19,546 bases of DNA from Coriobacteriaceae bacterium (GTDB lineage: Bacteria > Actinomycetota > Coriobacteriia > Coriobacteriales > UMGS124), in the NCBI GenBank assembly GCA_019421015.1, contig JAHZGC010000039.1, positions 1 to 19,546 on the forward strand. The letters run 5' to 3'. Shown piece by piece: positions 1 to 9,237 of the stretch. Under the pieces are notes generated by a model that saw only the letters and a program-made list of their open reading frames with translations, was not told the origin of the DNA and did not search any database. Within the stretch, counting starts at the first letter, position 1. Each line of letters starts with the position of its first letter. A program made the position numbers and the translations under genes.

Positions 1-1
1 C

Positions 2-904
2 ACCGCGCTGGCCCTCTCGGCCGTCAAGAACGGCGCCAGCCAGATTGAGTGGACCATCAACGGCCTGGGCGAGCGCGCCGGCAACACCTCGCTCGAAGAG
101 GTGGTCATGGCCATCAAGATGCACGGCGAGGAGCTCGACGCCCACACCGACATCAACACCCGCGAGCTCACCCGTGCCAGCCACCTGGTGAGCACCATCA
201 CCGGCATCAACGTGCAGCCTAACAAGGCCATCGTGGGCGCCAACGCCTTCGCCCACTCTTCGGGCATCCACCAAGACGGCGTGCTCAAGGCCCGCGACAC
301 CTACGAGATCATCGACCCCGCCGAGGTGGGCGCCGCCGGCAGCCAGATCCTGCTCTCGGCCCGCTCGGGCCACGCCGCCCTGCGCCACCGCCTCTCGGAG
401 CTGGGCTACACCTTTGGCGACGAGGAGTTCGAGCGCGTGTACCAGTCGTTCCTCGAGGTGGCCGACCGCAAAAAGGAGGTCTACGACGAGGACCTCGAGT
501 CCATCGTGCGCCAATATCAGCGCGATGTGAGCGCCATCTGGACCCTGAACGCGGTGCAGGTCTCCTGCGGCTTCCCGCTCACCTCCACGGCCACCGTGAC
601 CATGACCGACGAGACCGGCTGCACCGTCACCGAGTGCGACTTCGGCACGGGCCCCATCGACGCGGCCTACAAGACCATCAACAAGATCGTCCGCGTCGAG
701 AGCGAGCTGAGCGAGTTCTCGGTCAAGGCCGTGACCCGTGGCATCGACGCCCTCGGCGAGGTCTCGGTGCGCGTCAAGGCCGAGAACGGCGAGGTCTTCA
801 CCGGCCGTGGTTCCGACGGCGACATCATCGTCTCTTCGACCAAGGCCTACATCAACGCGCTGAACCGTCTGCTCGCCGCCGGTCGCGCCCGTGCCGCGAA
901 ATAG
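2..904 (+). CDS. leuA: 2-isopropylmalate synthase, C-terminal part (5' end outside window)
   Basis: LeuA condenses acetyl-CoA with 2-oxoisovalerate, the first committed step of leucine synthesis in the cytoplasm. The frame is open from base 2 to the TAG at 902-904, so only the C-terminal 300 residues are present. Seen directly: the NGLGERAGNTSLEEVVMA block of the catalytic TIM barrel, then the linker motif ANAFAHSSGIHQDGVLK, and a C-terminal alpha/beta domain of about 130 residues typical of the leucine-binding regulatory domain (feedback inhibition is family knowledge). It is followed on the same strand by leuC, leuD and leuB, so it is the promoter-proximal gene in view of a leuACDB operon. 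The start and any leader or attenuator lie upstream of the window. The identification is secure. Confidence 0.96.
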   Translation, partial: TALALSAVKNGASQIEWTINGLGERAGNTSLEEVVMAIKMHGEELDAHTDINTRELTRASHLVSTITGINVQPNKAIVGANAFAHSSGIHQDGVLKARDTYEIIDPAEVGAAGSQILLSARSGHAALRHRLSELGYTFGDEEFERVYQSFLEVADRKKEVYDEDLESIVRQYQRDVSAIWTLNAVQVSCGFPLTSTATVTMTDETGCTVTECDFGTGPIDAAYKTINKIVRVESELSEFSVKAVTRGIDALGEVSVRVKAENGEVFTGRGSDGDIIVSSTKAYINALNRLLAAGRARAAK

Positions 905-908
905 TCTT

Positions 909-993
909 GAACTTCGCCGCTCGCCGCGTTGCGCGGGGACTCACGTACGTCCAGCACGCATCGCCCCCGCGCGCCTTGCGAGCGACCAAGTTC
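909..993. repeat. Large imperfect inverted repeat between leuA and leuC
   Basis: The outer arms 909-924 and 978-993 match at 14 of 16 positions (GAACTT, then CGCTCGC in common). A perfect inner pair GCGCGGGG (931-938) / CCCCGCGC (965-972) follows after an unpaired stretch, leaving a loop of about 26 nt that contains the palindrome ACGTACGT (943-950). No T-tract follows, so it is not a classic intrinsic terminator. It fills most of the 118-bp leuA-leuC gap and could be a palindromic extragenic repeat, an mRNA-stability or partial-termination element, or an operator region. Confidence 0.6.
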
Positions 994-1022
994 GTCGTCT
1001 TAGGCAGAAAGGACTCACGTTT

Positions 1023-2291
<1,269 letters not shown>

Positions 2292-2335
2292 GTGTTGCGG
2301 AACCTCGGACCCGCTTTTGATAAGGAGCCCTTCTC

Positions 2336-2845
2336 ATGCAGTTTCATGGAACCGCGCACCGCTATGGGCGCGACATCGACACCGACGTCATTATCCCGGC
2401 CCGTTACCTCAACACGAGCGACCCGGCCGAGCTTGCCAAGCATTGCCTCGAGGACCTCGACCCCGGCTTCGTGAACAAGGTGGGGCCGGGCGACATCATC
2501 GTGGCCGAGGAGAACTTCGGCTGCGGATCCTCGCGTGAGCACGCCCCCGTGTGCATCAAGGCCGCGGGCGTGGCGGCGGTCGTCGCCAAGAGCTTCGCCC
2601 GCATCTTCTACCGCAACGCCATCAACATCGGCCTGCCGATCATGGAGTGCCCTGCCGCTGTGGACGCCATCGCCGACGGCCACACGGTGAGCATCGACAC
2701 CGACAAGGGCGTCATCGTCGACGACACCACCGGCGAGCAGTTCGCCGTGGAGCCGTTCCCGCCCTTCATCGCCCAGATCATCGCCGAGGGCGGCCTTGTG
2801 AACCGCACCCGCCGCGTTTTGGCCGAGCGGCAGGCGACCTGCTAA
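2336..2845 (+). CDS. leuD: 3-isopropylmalate dehydratase small subunit
   Basis: This is the swivel-domain partner of LeuC. The 169-residue length is normal for the short LeuD type. Motifs seen: the N-terminal GRDIDTDVIIPARYL, the substrate-binding loop ENFGCGSSREHAP, and FARIFYRNAINIGLP. The ATG at 2336 follows a good ribosome binding site (AAGGAG, 2321-2326). It sits 44 bp after leuC and 70 bp before leuB, so co-transcription is very likely. Product and start are both well supported. Confidence 0.96.
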   Translation: MQFHGTAHRYGRDIDTDVIIPARYLNTSDPAELAKHCLEDLDPGFVNKVGPGDIIVAEENFGCGSSREHAPVCIKAAGVAAVVAKSFARIFYRNAINIGLPIMECPAAVDAIADGHTVSIDTDKGVIVDDTTGEQFAVEPFPPFIAQIIAEGGLVNRTRRVLAERQATC

Positions 2846-2915
2846 ACCGCCTGCGCGTCCTTGCACCGCATGTCTCTCCAGTGCATGCACCCATACAGAA
2901 AGGGGACCATTCTCC

Positions 2916-4055
2916 ATGGCCAGCACCACCCACAAGATCTGCCTTCTGCCCGGCGACGGCATCGGCCCCGAGATCATCGCCGAGGCCGTGAAGCTGCTCG
3001 AGGCCGTGGGCGAGGCCTACGACGTCGAGTTCTCCTTTGACGAGCAGCTTATCGGCGGCTGCGCCATCGACGCCACCCGCGCGGCGGGTCAGACGCCCAC
3101 GGCGCTGCCCGAGGCAACCCTGGCTTCCGCCCGTGCGGCCGACGCCGTGCTGCTTGCCGCCGTGGGCGGTCCCAAGTGGGACAACGCTGCCCCCGGTGAA
3201 GCGCGTCCGGAGCAGGGGCTTCTGGGCATCCGCAAGGCGCTCGGGCTCTACCTCAACCTACGCCCCGTGCGCATCTACGAGGCCCTGCGCGATGCAAGCC
3301 CTCTCAAGCCCGAGCTGCTCGAGGGCGTGGACATCCTCATCGTGCGCGAGCTCACCGGCGGCATCTACTTCGGTGCCCACGAGCGCACGGTCGATGTGGA
3401 GGGTGCGGGCGTTGACGGGGCCGCGGGCACGTTCTGCCGCGACCAGATGGACTACAGCGAGTACGAGATCGAGCGCGTGGTGCGCTGGGCCTTCGACGCC
3501 GCTGCCCGCCGCCCGCGTCACCGTCTGCACTCGGTCGACAAGGCAAACGTGCTCGAGACCAGCCGCCTGTGGCGCGAGGTGACCCACAGGCTCGCCCTCA
3601 AGTACCCGCAGGTCGAGGCCAGCGACATGCTGGTCGACAACTGCGCGATGCAGCTGGTGGCCAACCCCGCCCAGTTCGACGTGCTGGTGACCGAGAACAC
3701 CTTTGGCGACATCCTCTCCGACGAGGCGTCGATGCTCACCGGGTCGCTGGGCATGCTGGCCAGCGCCAGCCTCGGCACTGGCACGGCCCTCTATGAGCCG
3801 AGCCACGGCAGCGCCCCCGACATCGCCGGCAAGGGCATCGCCAACCCCATCGCGCAGGTCCTCTCGGTCGAGCTCATGCTGCGCTACAGCTTCGACATGG
3901 ACGAGGCCGCCGACCGCGTGGCCAAGGCCGTGAAGGACGTCCTCGACGACGGCTGGCGCACCGGCGACATCGCCGACGCCTCGACCCCGGCCGAGAAGCG
4001 CCTGGGCACCGTCGCCATGGGCGACAAGATCGTGGAGTACTTCAGGCGGGGGTAG
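2916..4055 (+). CDS. leuB: 3-isopropylmalate dehydrogenase
   Basis: LeuB oxidatively decarboxylates 3-isopropylmalate to 2-oxoisocaproate using NAD+, the last specific leucine step before transamination. Seen: N-terminal LLPGDGIGPEI; the substrate-binding region LNLRPVR and RELTGGIYFG; SVDKANVLETSRLWREV with the catalytic Lys and Asp; TENTFGDILSDEASMLTGS with the metal-binding aspartates; and the nucleotide-binding EPSHGSAPDIAGKGIANP. The 379 residues are slightly longer than the common 350-360, with small insertions near residues 185-190 and at the C-terminus. The ATG at 2916 follows AGAAAGGGG. It is the last gene of the operon; a stem-loop begins 14 bp after its stop. Confidence 0.96.
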   Translation: MASTTHKICLLPGDGIGPEIIAEAVKLLEAVGEAYDVEFSFDEQLIGGCAIDATRAAGQTPTALPEATLASARAADAVLLAAVGGPKWDNAAPGEARPEQGLLGIRKALGLYLNLRPVRIYEALRDASPLKPELLEGVDILIVRELTGGIYFGAHERTVDVEGAGVDGAAGTFCRDQMDYSEYEIERVVRWAFDAAARRPRHRLHSVDKANVLETSRLWREVTHRLALKYPQVEASDMLVDNCAMQLVANPAQFDVLVTENTFGDILSDEASMLTGSLGMLASASLGTGTALYEPSHGSAPDIAGKGIANPIAQVLSVELMLRYSFDMDEAADRVAKAVKDVLDDGWRTGDIADASTPAEKRLGTVAMGDKIVEYFRRG

Positions 4056-4069
4056 TTGCTAAGTACGAT

Positions 4070-4103
4070 GTGGCCGAGCGGCACACGGGTGTCGCTCGGC
4101 CAC
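4070..4103 (+). terminator. Stem-loop after leuB, likely end of the leu operon
   Basis: A perfect 11-bp stem GTGGCCGAGCG (4070-4080) / CGCTCGGCCAC (4093-4103) can be extended by ACAC/GTGT after a small bulge. It begins 14 bp after the leuB stop. The downstream sequence is GCTGCTTGTGG with only a weak T content, so termination is inferred from position and stem strength rather than a U-tract. It also argues against translation of the next gene starting at the GTG that forms its left arm. Confidence 0.6.
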
Positions 4104-4168
4104 GCTGCTTGTGGACGATCTTCAAACAGCGAGAAGGTATGACTCCCTGTAGGCGGGGAGAAGGCCGC

Positions 4169-5911
4169 GTGGCCGATCAGATTGCGCCCGAGGGCGTCTA
4201 CTCCAAGTCCGGTGCCCGGCTTTTGGACCGAACCGGAGAACGCCGCCTACCTGTGGGCTTCGATGGGTTTGAGACTGTCGCTGCACGGTTGGTGTTCGTT
4301 GACAAGTCGATTCTGGTCGCCGACGTGCTCGAAAGCGGTCAGGCAGTAACGCTGTTTTGTCGTCCCCGTCGATTTGGTAAGACACTGGCGATGACCATGC
4401 TTAAGGCTTTCTTTGAGCTTCCTCCCGATGGAGTCTCGCGGGTCTCTCTGTTCGAGGGGCTCGAGGTATGGGATGCCTGCGATGGCCGTTATCGGGTTGA
4501 GCAGGGCGTGCGACCTGTGGTGTTCTTCTCGTTCAACGATGTGAAAAAGGCCGACTGGGCGCTTGCTTATGGGGCGTTGGAACAAAAAATCGCCGCAGAG
4601 TACCGCCGCCACTCCTATGTGCTCGAAGGCGATGCGTTGGATTCGACGGAGCGCGCGTCCTTTGGGCGCCTTATGGCCGGCGAGGCATCGCGGGCCGAGG
4701 TCGAATCGTCGTTGCGCCAGCTCTGCCTGTATCTAAGAAAACATCACGGTCGCGATGTCGTGGTTCTGATCGACGAATACGACGCCCCGATCATGGCTGG
4801 CTATGAGGGCGGCTACTACCACGAGGTGGTCGGTTTTATCAAGGGCTGGCTAACCGGGGCATTTAAAGACGGCGGGGCTGCTTTAGATTTTGCCTGCATG
4901 ACGGGGGTCCAGCGCGTTGCGAAGGAGTCGATCTTCTCGGACCTCAACAACGTCACGGTCGATACGGCGCTTGATACGGCAAGCGACGAGCGCTTTGGGT
5001 TTACCGAGCAAGAGGTCGCTCTCCTGGCCGAGCATTTGGGCGTCCCCCACCAACGCGAAGAGGTCAAAGTCTGGTATGACGGTTATCGCTTTGGTGACGC
5101 CGATATATACAACCCCTGGAGCGTGCTCAGCTATTCTGCCAAAGACTGCCGTCCGGGCGTCTACTGGGCTAACACCTCCTCGAACACCCCTATAGGCGAT
5201 GCCGTTCGTTCTCTCAACAGCGATGCCCTGGCCGACGTGTACGGGCTTTTGCAGCCGGGGGGAACGGTGCGGGCGCCCCTTGACTTTGCGATGGTGTTTC
5301 CCGAGGGCGGCGTGACGGGCGACGAGCTTTGGAGCCTGCTCTATCTGGCCGGTTATCTTACGACCGAAGACGTTCAAGACCCTACGGACGACGTGCTGCT
5401 GCGCCGCTTGCGCATTCCGAACCACGAGGTGTCGCTCATATTCAGCCGCGAGATCGTGAAGCGTTTTCGTCATGTTGCCGGAGGCCCGCGTAGGCTCGAG
5501 AGGCTCCATGTGGCCTTGAGGGACGGCGACGCCGCGGTGGTCGAGGAAGAACTCGAGCGCATTCTTCTAGATTGCGTGGCCCCCGTCGACCTGGTGAACG
5601 AGAACAGCTATCACATGCTTGTAATGGGCCTTCTTTTTGGTATTCCGGGCTACGCCGACCCGGTCTCGAACGGGCGAGGGGGTATGGGCTACTACGATGT
5701 TCGGCTGAACCCTTGTGAGGTGGCTGCGCCCGCCCTTACTGTGGAGTTCAAGGTGGCGTCCGGAGAAGCCTCGCTACGGCAGGCTGCCGAGGTCGGCTTG
5801 CGGCAGATCGCCGAGAAGGCATATGACCACGATGCCTCGGGGGCTCGCATCCGCTGGGGCATCGCGTTTTGGAAGCAGTCGGTTGCCGTTGTCTGCGAGC
5901 AGGTCGGATAA
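4169..5911 (+). CDS. AAA-ATPase-like protein with C-terminal PD-(D/E)XK nuclease-type domain
   Basis: This belongs to the common gut-bacterial family with an AAA-ATPase_like region followed by a DUF1703/PD-(D/E)XK-type domain; its cellular role is not established. Using the GTG at 4169, which follows GGGGAGAAGG (4155-4164), gives 580 residues. Seen: a Walker-A variant RPRRFGKT (about 65-72), Walker B VVVLIDEYD (about 197-205), CMTGVQRVAKESIFSDLNN as a likely sensor region, and near the C-terminus MGYYD followed by VEFK (Glu526, Lys528), matching the D...E-x-K nuclease core. An ATG at 4139 and a GTG at 4070 are alternative starts, but the first has poor spacing and the second is inside the leuB hairpin. 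The gene is visibly lower in GC than the leu genes and uses more A/T-ending codons, which suggests transfer. It stands alone and converges with the nitrogenase-like operon 34 bp downstream. Confidence 0.85.
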   Translation: MADQIAPEGVYSKSGARLLDRTGERRLPVGFDGFETVAARLVFVDKSILVADVLESGQAVTLFCRPRRFGKTLAMTMLKAFFELPPDGVSRVSLFEGLEVWDACDGRYRVEQGVRPVVFFSFNDVKKADWALAYGALEQKIAAEYRRHSYVLEGDALDSTERASFGRLMAGEASRAEVESSLRQLCLYLRKHHGRDVVVLIDEYDAPIMAGYEGGYYHEVVGFIKGWLTGAFKDGGAALDFACMTGVQRVAKESIFSDLNNVTVDTALDTASDERFGFTEQEVALLAEHLGVPHQREEVKVWYDGYRFGDADIYNPWSVLSYSAKDCRPGVYWANTSSNTPIGDAVRSLNSDALADVYGLLQPGGTVRAPLDFAMVFPEGGVTGDELWSLLYLAGYLTTEDVQDPTDDVLLRRLRIPNHEVSLIFSREIVKRFRHVAGGPRRLERLHVALRDGDAAVVEEELERILLDCVAPVDLVNENSYHMLVMGLLFGIPGYADPVSNGRGGMGYYDVRLNPCEVAAPALTVEFKVASGEASLRQAAEVGLRQIAEKAYDHDASGARIRWGIAFWKQSVAVVCEQVG

Positions 5912-5945
5912 TCGCCCACAGGCAACGGCTTCATTCTTGCACGCC

Positions 5946-7095
5946 CTATAGTTCGCTGAGCCGGGCCACGTCGTCCCGGTGCAGCTTGCCCGAGACGGCC
6001 CCGTGCACGAGGGGGGCGAATGAGCAGCCGGGCTGCCCGAGCGCCAGAAACTCCAACGTCGGGTCGGCCACGATGGCGCCAGGTTGCAGCGCGGCCACCT
6101 GCGCCACTAGCTCCTCTTCCGAGCGTATGGCGAAGTCGCGGGGCCCGGCGTGGCCGCGGTCCCAGGCGAACGGGCTGGCCACGACCACGGGGATGTGCGG
6201 GTGCTTCTCCTCCAGCTGGGCCCGCAGCGACTCGGCCACCACCTGGTCGGCGATGACCAGGGTCGGGGTTTGCTCGTCATAACCGTCATCGGGTGACGCT
6301 TCTCTCCACCACCCGCTGGGACGCTCTCCGTCGGCCACCGCCTCACAGGCTGCGAGAAGCCCTCGGTCCACCGAGCCGTCGGGGGAGCCCAGCGGGCATC
6401 CCGCGACCCACGGTGTGCCGTAGTGCCGCTCGAGCCATCGGGCCGTGCGCAGGCCGGCCGCGCTCACGGCCACGTTCAGCGCGGCGTCGGCCACCTGGGC
6501 GATGGCGTCCACGGCGGCCCCCATGGACATCTGCAGGCCAAGGGTCCAGCCGGTGCCCTCGAACAGCACCGCGAAGTCGCGGTCGTTGCCCACGTCGCCG
6601 AAGTCCAGCGGCGTGGCCCCCAGGATGTTGACGTGGCGCGGCCCTGTCGCCGCTAGAGCGTTGTCCGGGCCAAAGCGCTCCATCAGGGCCTTCATCGCGA
6701 TCTCGATGCCGTAGTCGTAGGTCCTAAAGCCCGTGGTGGCCAAAGCCGAGGGCCGGTATGCTCGACCGCATCTCGATCTCGGCCGCTATGCCCTCGACGT
6801 CGGTGCCCAGGATGCCGGGTACGGGGGTGCCGAGCACTGCGACGAGCGGCAGGGTCCGCCCGACGTCGCCGATGTAGGCGCACACGCGGTCGACCAGGGC
6901 GCGGTCGCTGCCGAGCACGGCCTCGGTGCTGCGCAGGTGCGTGCTGAAGCACAGGCCCGGCCGCCGGCGCCAGCGGGGCTCGTCGTTGAGCACGTAGTGG
7001 TCGGTGCAGCAGCCCGCGTCGCAGAACACCGTTATGCCGTCCAGGTCGTAGAGGCTGGCCGCCACGCCGGTGTAGTCGCTGGCATAGGGGATCAC
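5946..7095 (-). pseudogene. Nitrogenase component 1-like subunit, frameshifted
   Basis: Two overlapping frames together make one component-1 (NifD/NifK-family) protein of about 382 residues. The N-terminal part (7095 to 6724) carries VFCDAGCCTDHYVLNDEPRW, LRSTEAVLG and TPVPGILGTDVEGIAAEIE, and runs out at SSIPALGFGHHGL-stop. The C-terminal part (6743 to 5946) resumes at ATTGFRTYDYGIEIAMKAL and carries NILGATPLDFGDVGNDRDF. Removing one G of the GG at 6740-6741 joins them as IPALGFATTGFRTYDYG, so this is a one-base insertion, a sequencing error or, less likely, programmed frameshifting. Compared with NifD, only the middle P-cluster-type Cys position is clearly kept (Cys29/30); the third (SECPIG in NifD) is Pro here. 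The nearest canonical start is the GTG at 7095. The reading frame continues upstream as (GTA)DKLSRW to a GTA at 7116 just behind GGAGG. It lies directly after the sister subunit gene. Confidence 0.8.
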
Positions 7096-7108
7096 CCAGC
7101 GCGAGAGC

Positions 7109-8284
7109 TTATCTACGGTTGCCTCCTGTGCGGTACGCGTGCGTGATCTCCTCCATGAGCAGGCCCACGCCGTGAAAGCCGGTAAGGCCCTCGTCGTGCC
7201 AGACGTCCACCACGTGGTCGATTCCCACGATGGCCGCGCTGGTAGCGCCCACGGCCACGGTGCGGCTTGGGTCGGGAAGGGCCAACCCCGCCCGGTCGCC
7301 CAGGTGTAGACGGGCGTCGTTACTGGGCAGGCAGGTCACCTGGGGGTAGCGCTCGGCGATGAGGGCACGGTCGGCGCCGTCGGCGTCGAAGGGGTGGTGC
7401 GAGTGAAAGACGTGCGTGACGTTAAGGCCGTAGCCGAGCAGCACCCGTGCCAGGGCGAACGGCACGAGGCTCGCCTCGCAGTCGACGACCACCGGCGTCT
7501 CTCCCAGCAGCTCGCGGGTCTCTTGGATGCGGGTCTCGGTCTGTTTGCGCCACGGGGCGCAGTCGGGGGCCGGCAGGCCCAGGGGCTGGGCGAGTTCTCG
7601 GTAGAGCCCCTCGATGCGGCCCACATCGTAGCAGGGGCCGAAGTCGAAGGCGGGGATGGCCAGGCGCTCCTCCATACTGCGGGCACCGGCGCTGCCGTTG
7701 AAGCGCGTCACCACGGTGACGCGGCTGCGGGCCATGGCCTGGTAGTCGGCGTAGGTGGCGCAGTCAAAGAGCTGGCGCACTGGCCCCAGCCCCCAGCTCC
7801 TGAGCACCTCGAAGAACTCGCTCTCGGGGTTCAGGGCCACAAACGAGCCCACGAGGTTCACGCCGCGGTCCTTCTGGGAGGGATCCACCGGATCAAGGAA
7901 CGAGTAGAGGTTGAGGGTCTTCTTGACGCTCATGGTGTTCGTGGCGCTCAGGGCCACGGGATGGATGCGGTCAAAGACGAAGCGCGTGCCGGGCCAGCGG
8001 GCTGCCAGCAGGTCGCGCAGGCTGTCGGCGTCGGTGCCCAAGAAGTCGTCGATGCAGAACAGGTTGATGAAGAGGATCGAGGGAGGCGGCACCAGGGTCC
8101 GCTCCAGCTCGTCCACCGCTTCCACGATGAGCTTCTCGTAGGAGCCCGACACCACGTCGGTCTGGGACACGCGCAAAAACGACACCGCGCTCGGGTCGCC
8201 GTGCTTGCGGTGGTGCAGGGCTTGGCGGCGCATGCACGAGGGCGGACCCACGTAGAGGGTGTGGCTGCCGGGTATGCGCAGCAC
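7109..8284 (-). CDS. Nitrogenase component 1-like subunit
   Basis: A member of the nitrogenase component-1 superfamily (NifD/K, BchN/B, MAR and unclassified relatives), expected to pair with the next gene and accept electrons from the NifH-like protein. Seen from the GTG at 8284: VLRIPGSHTLYVGPPSCMRRQA (cluster-type Cys17), VSQTDVVSGSYEKLIVEAVDE, then INLFCIDDFLGTD (Cys77, aligning with the third P-cluster Cys of NifK), and GATSAAIVGIDHVVDVWHDEGL near the C-terminus. No FeMo-cofactor ligand motif is evident. The 391 residues are near the usual length, but the in-frame sequence just upstream (FRPPQTPRART) also looks coding. The family-like N-terminus would begin at an ATA at 8353, preceded by GGAGG and overlapping the NifH-like stop. 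A TTG at 8395 is another alternative. The start is therefore uncertain; the product class is not. Confidence 0.83.
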   Translation of the reverse strand: MLRIPGSHTLYVGPPSCMRRQALHHRKHGDPSAVSFLRVSQTDVVSGSYEKLIVEAVDELERTLVPPPSILFINLFCIDDFLGTDADSLRDLLAARWPGTRFVFDRIHPVALSATNTMSVKKTLNLYSFLDPVDPSQKDRGVNLVGSFVALNPESEFFEVLRSWGLGPVRQLFDCATYADYQAMARSRVTVVTRFNGSAGARSMEERLAIPAFDFGPCYDVGRIEGLYRELAQPLGLPAPDCAPWRKQTETRIQETRELLGETPVVVDCEASLVPFALARVLLGYGLNVTHVFHSHHPFDADGADRALIAERYPQVTCLPSNDARLHLGDRAGLALPDPSRTVAVGATSAAIVGIDHVVDVWHDEGLTGFHGVGLLMEEITHAYRTGGNRR

Positions 8285-8345
8285 GGTGCGGGCGCGCGGT
8301 GTCTGGGGCGGGCGGAACCATAGGCCCGCCGGCTGCTGGCTGGTC

Positions 8346-9137
8346 TTAGCTATGGAGGACGGCCTCCGGCTGGGCTGTAGGCACGCCGTCTTCAAGGATG
8401 CGCCGGGCAAGGTCGCGATAGACCTGGGCCTGCGGGCTCTGGGGCAGCGCAAATACCACGGTGCGCCCCTGTTCTTCGGCCGTCTGCACGTCGGAGGAGC
8501 GCGGGATGCGTGCGCTCACGGGCACCCCGGCCTCGTCGGCGAGCTCCTGGACCAAGGCGTCCTCGTTGGCCACGTTGCGCGAGTTCTGGATGAGGCCGCC
8601 CAGCCGTGCGTAGCCGCGCTGCTTGAAGTTCTCGAGGGCGCACATGATGTTGCCTGTGGCGTAGAGGGCCATCTTCTCGCCCGAGGTCACGATGTACACG
8701 CGGTCGGCGTGTTGCTTGCGCAGGGGCATGGCGAAGCCGCCGCACACCACGTCGCCCAGGACGTCGTAGAGCACCACGTCGGGGCGGTAGGTCTCGTAGG
8801 CCCCCAGCTCCTCGAGCTTCTCGAAGGCCGCGATGATGCCGCGCCCCGCGCAGCCGATGCCGGGCAGGGGCCCTCCGGCCTCCACGCACAGCACGCCGCC
8901 CTCCCCGCGGTGCACCAGGCTGTCGAGGGTCACGTCGTCGTCATGCTCGCGCAGCTGGTCGAGGACCGTGGGGATGCGCTTGCCCCCGGTGAGGAGCTGG
9001 GTCGAGTCGGCCTTGGGGTCGCAGCCGATCTGCAGCACGGTGAGGCCCTGCTCGGCGAGGGCGGCGGCCAGGTTCGCGGTGGTGGTCGACTTGCCGATGC
9101 CTCCCTTGCCGTAGATGGCTATCTTGACGGGGATCAT
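8346..9137 (-). CDS. NifH-like nitrogenase reductase / ParA-type iron-sulfur ATPase
   Basis: A 263-residue homodimeric Fe-protein type: ATP binding and hydrolysis gate electron transfer from a [4Fe-4S] cluster shared by two subunits to a component-1 partner. All the hallmark residues are visible: Walker A GKGGIGKST (10-18), switch I CDPKADST (39-46), cluster ligands Cys96 in GIGCAGRG and Cys132 in DVLGDVVCGGFAMP, the Arg99 equivalent of the ADP-ribosylated Arg of NifH, and switch II DVLGD. The ATG at 9137 is chosen over the longer open frame because the P-loop then falls at the normal distance and GCGAGG lies about 8 bp upstream. The protein looks intact, unlike its downstream partner. With no nifB, nifE or nifN in view, it is more likely part of a nitrogenase-like reductase (as in Bch, Cfb or methylthio-alkane systems) than of N2 fixation. 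Confidence 0.92.
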   Translation of the reverse strand: MIPVKIAIYGKGGIGKSTTTANLAAALAEQGLTVLQIGCDPKADSTQLLTGGKRIPTVLDQLREHDDDVTLDSLVHRGEGGVLCVEAGGPLPGIGCAGRGIIAAFEKLEELGAYETYRPDVVLYDVLGDVVCGGFAMPLRKQHADRVYIVTSGEKMALYATGNIMCALENFKQRGYARLGGLIQNSRNVANEDALVQELADEAGVPVSARIPRSSDVQTAEEQGRTVVFALPQSPQAQVYRDLARRILEDGVPTAQPEAVLHS

Positions 9138-9237
9138 GCGAAGGGCCTCGCTTTCTGGGATGGGGGAGAAGCGCCGGGGTGCTTGGTCGACAGGAGATGT
9201 GCATCCCGCTATGGTGCCAGCCGGGAGGGCGCGCGAC

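Noticed and set aside
5946..9137. True nitrogen-fixation genes (nifHDK)
   Set aside because: The component-1-like proteins lack recognisable FeMo-cofactor ligands and the full P-cluster Cys set, and no cofactor assembly genes are in view.
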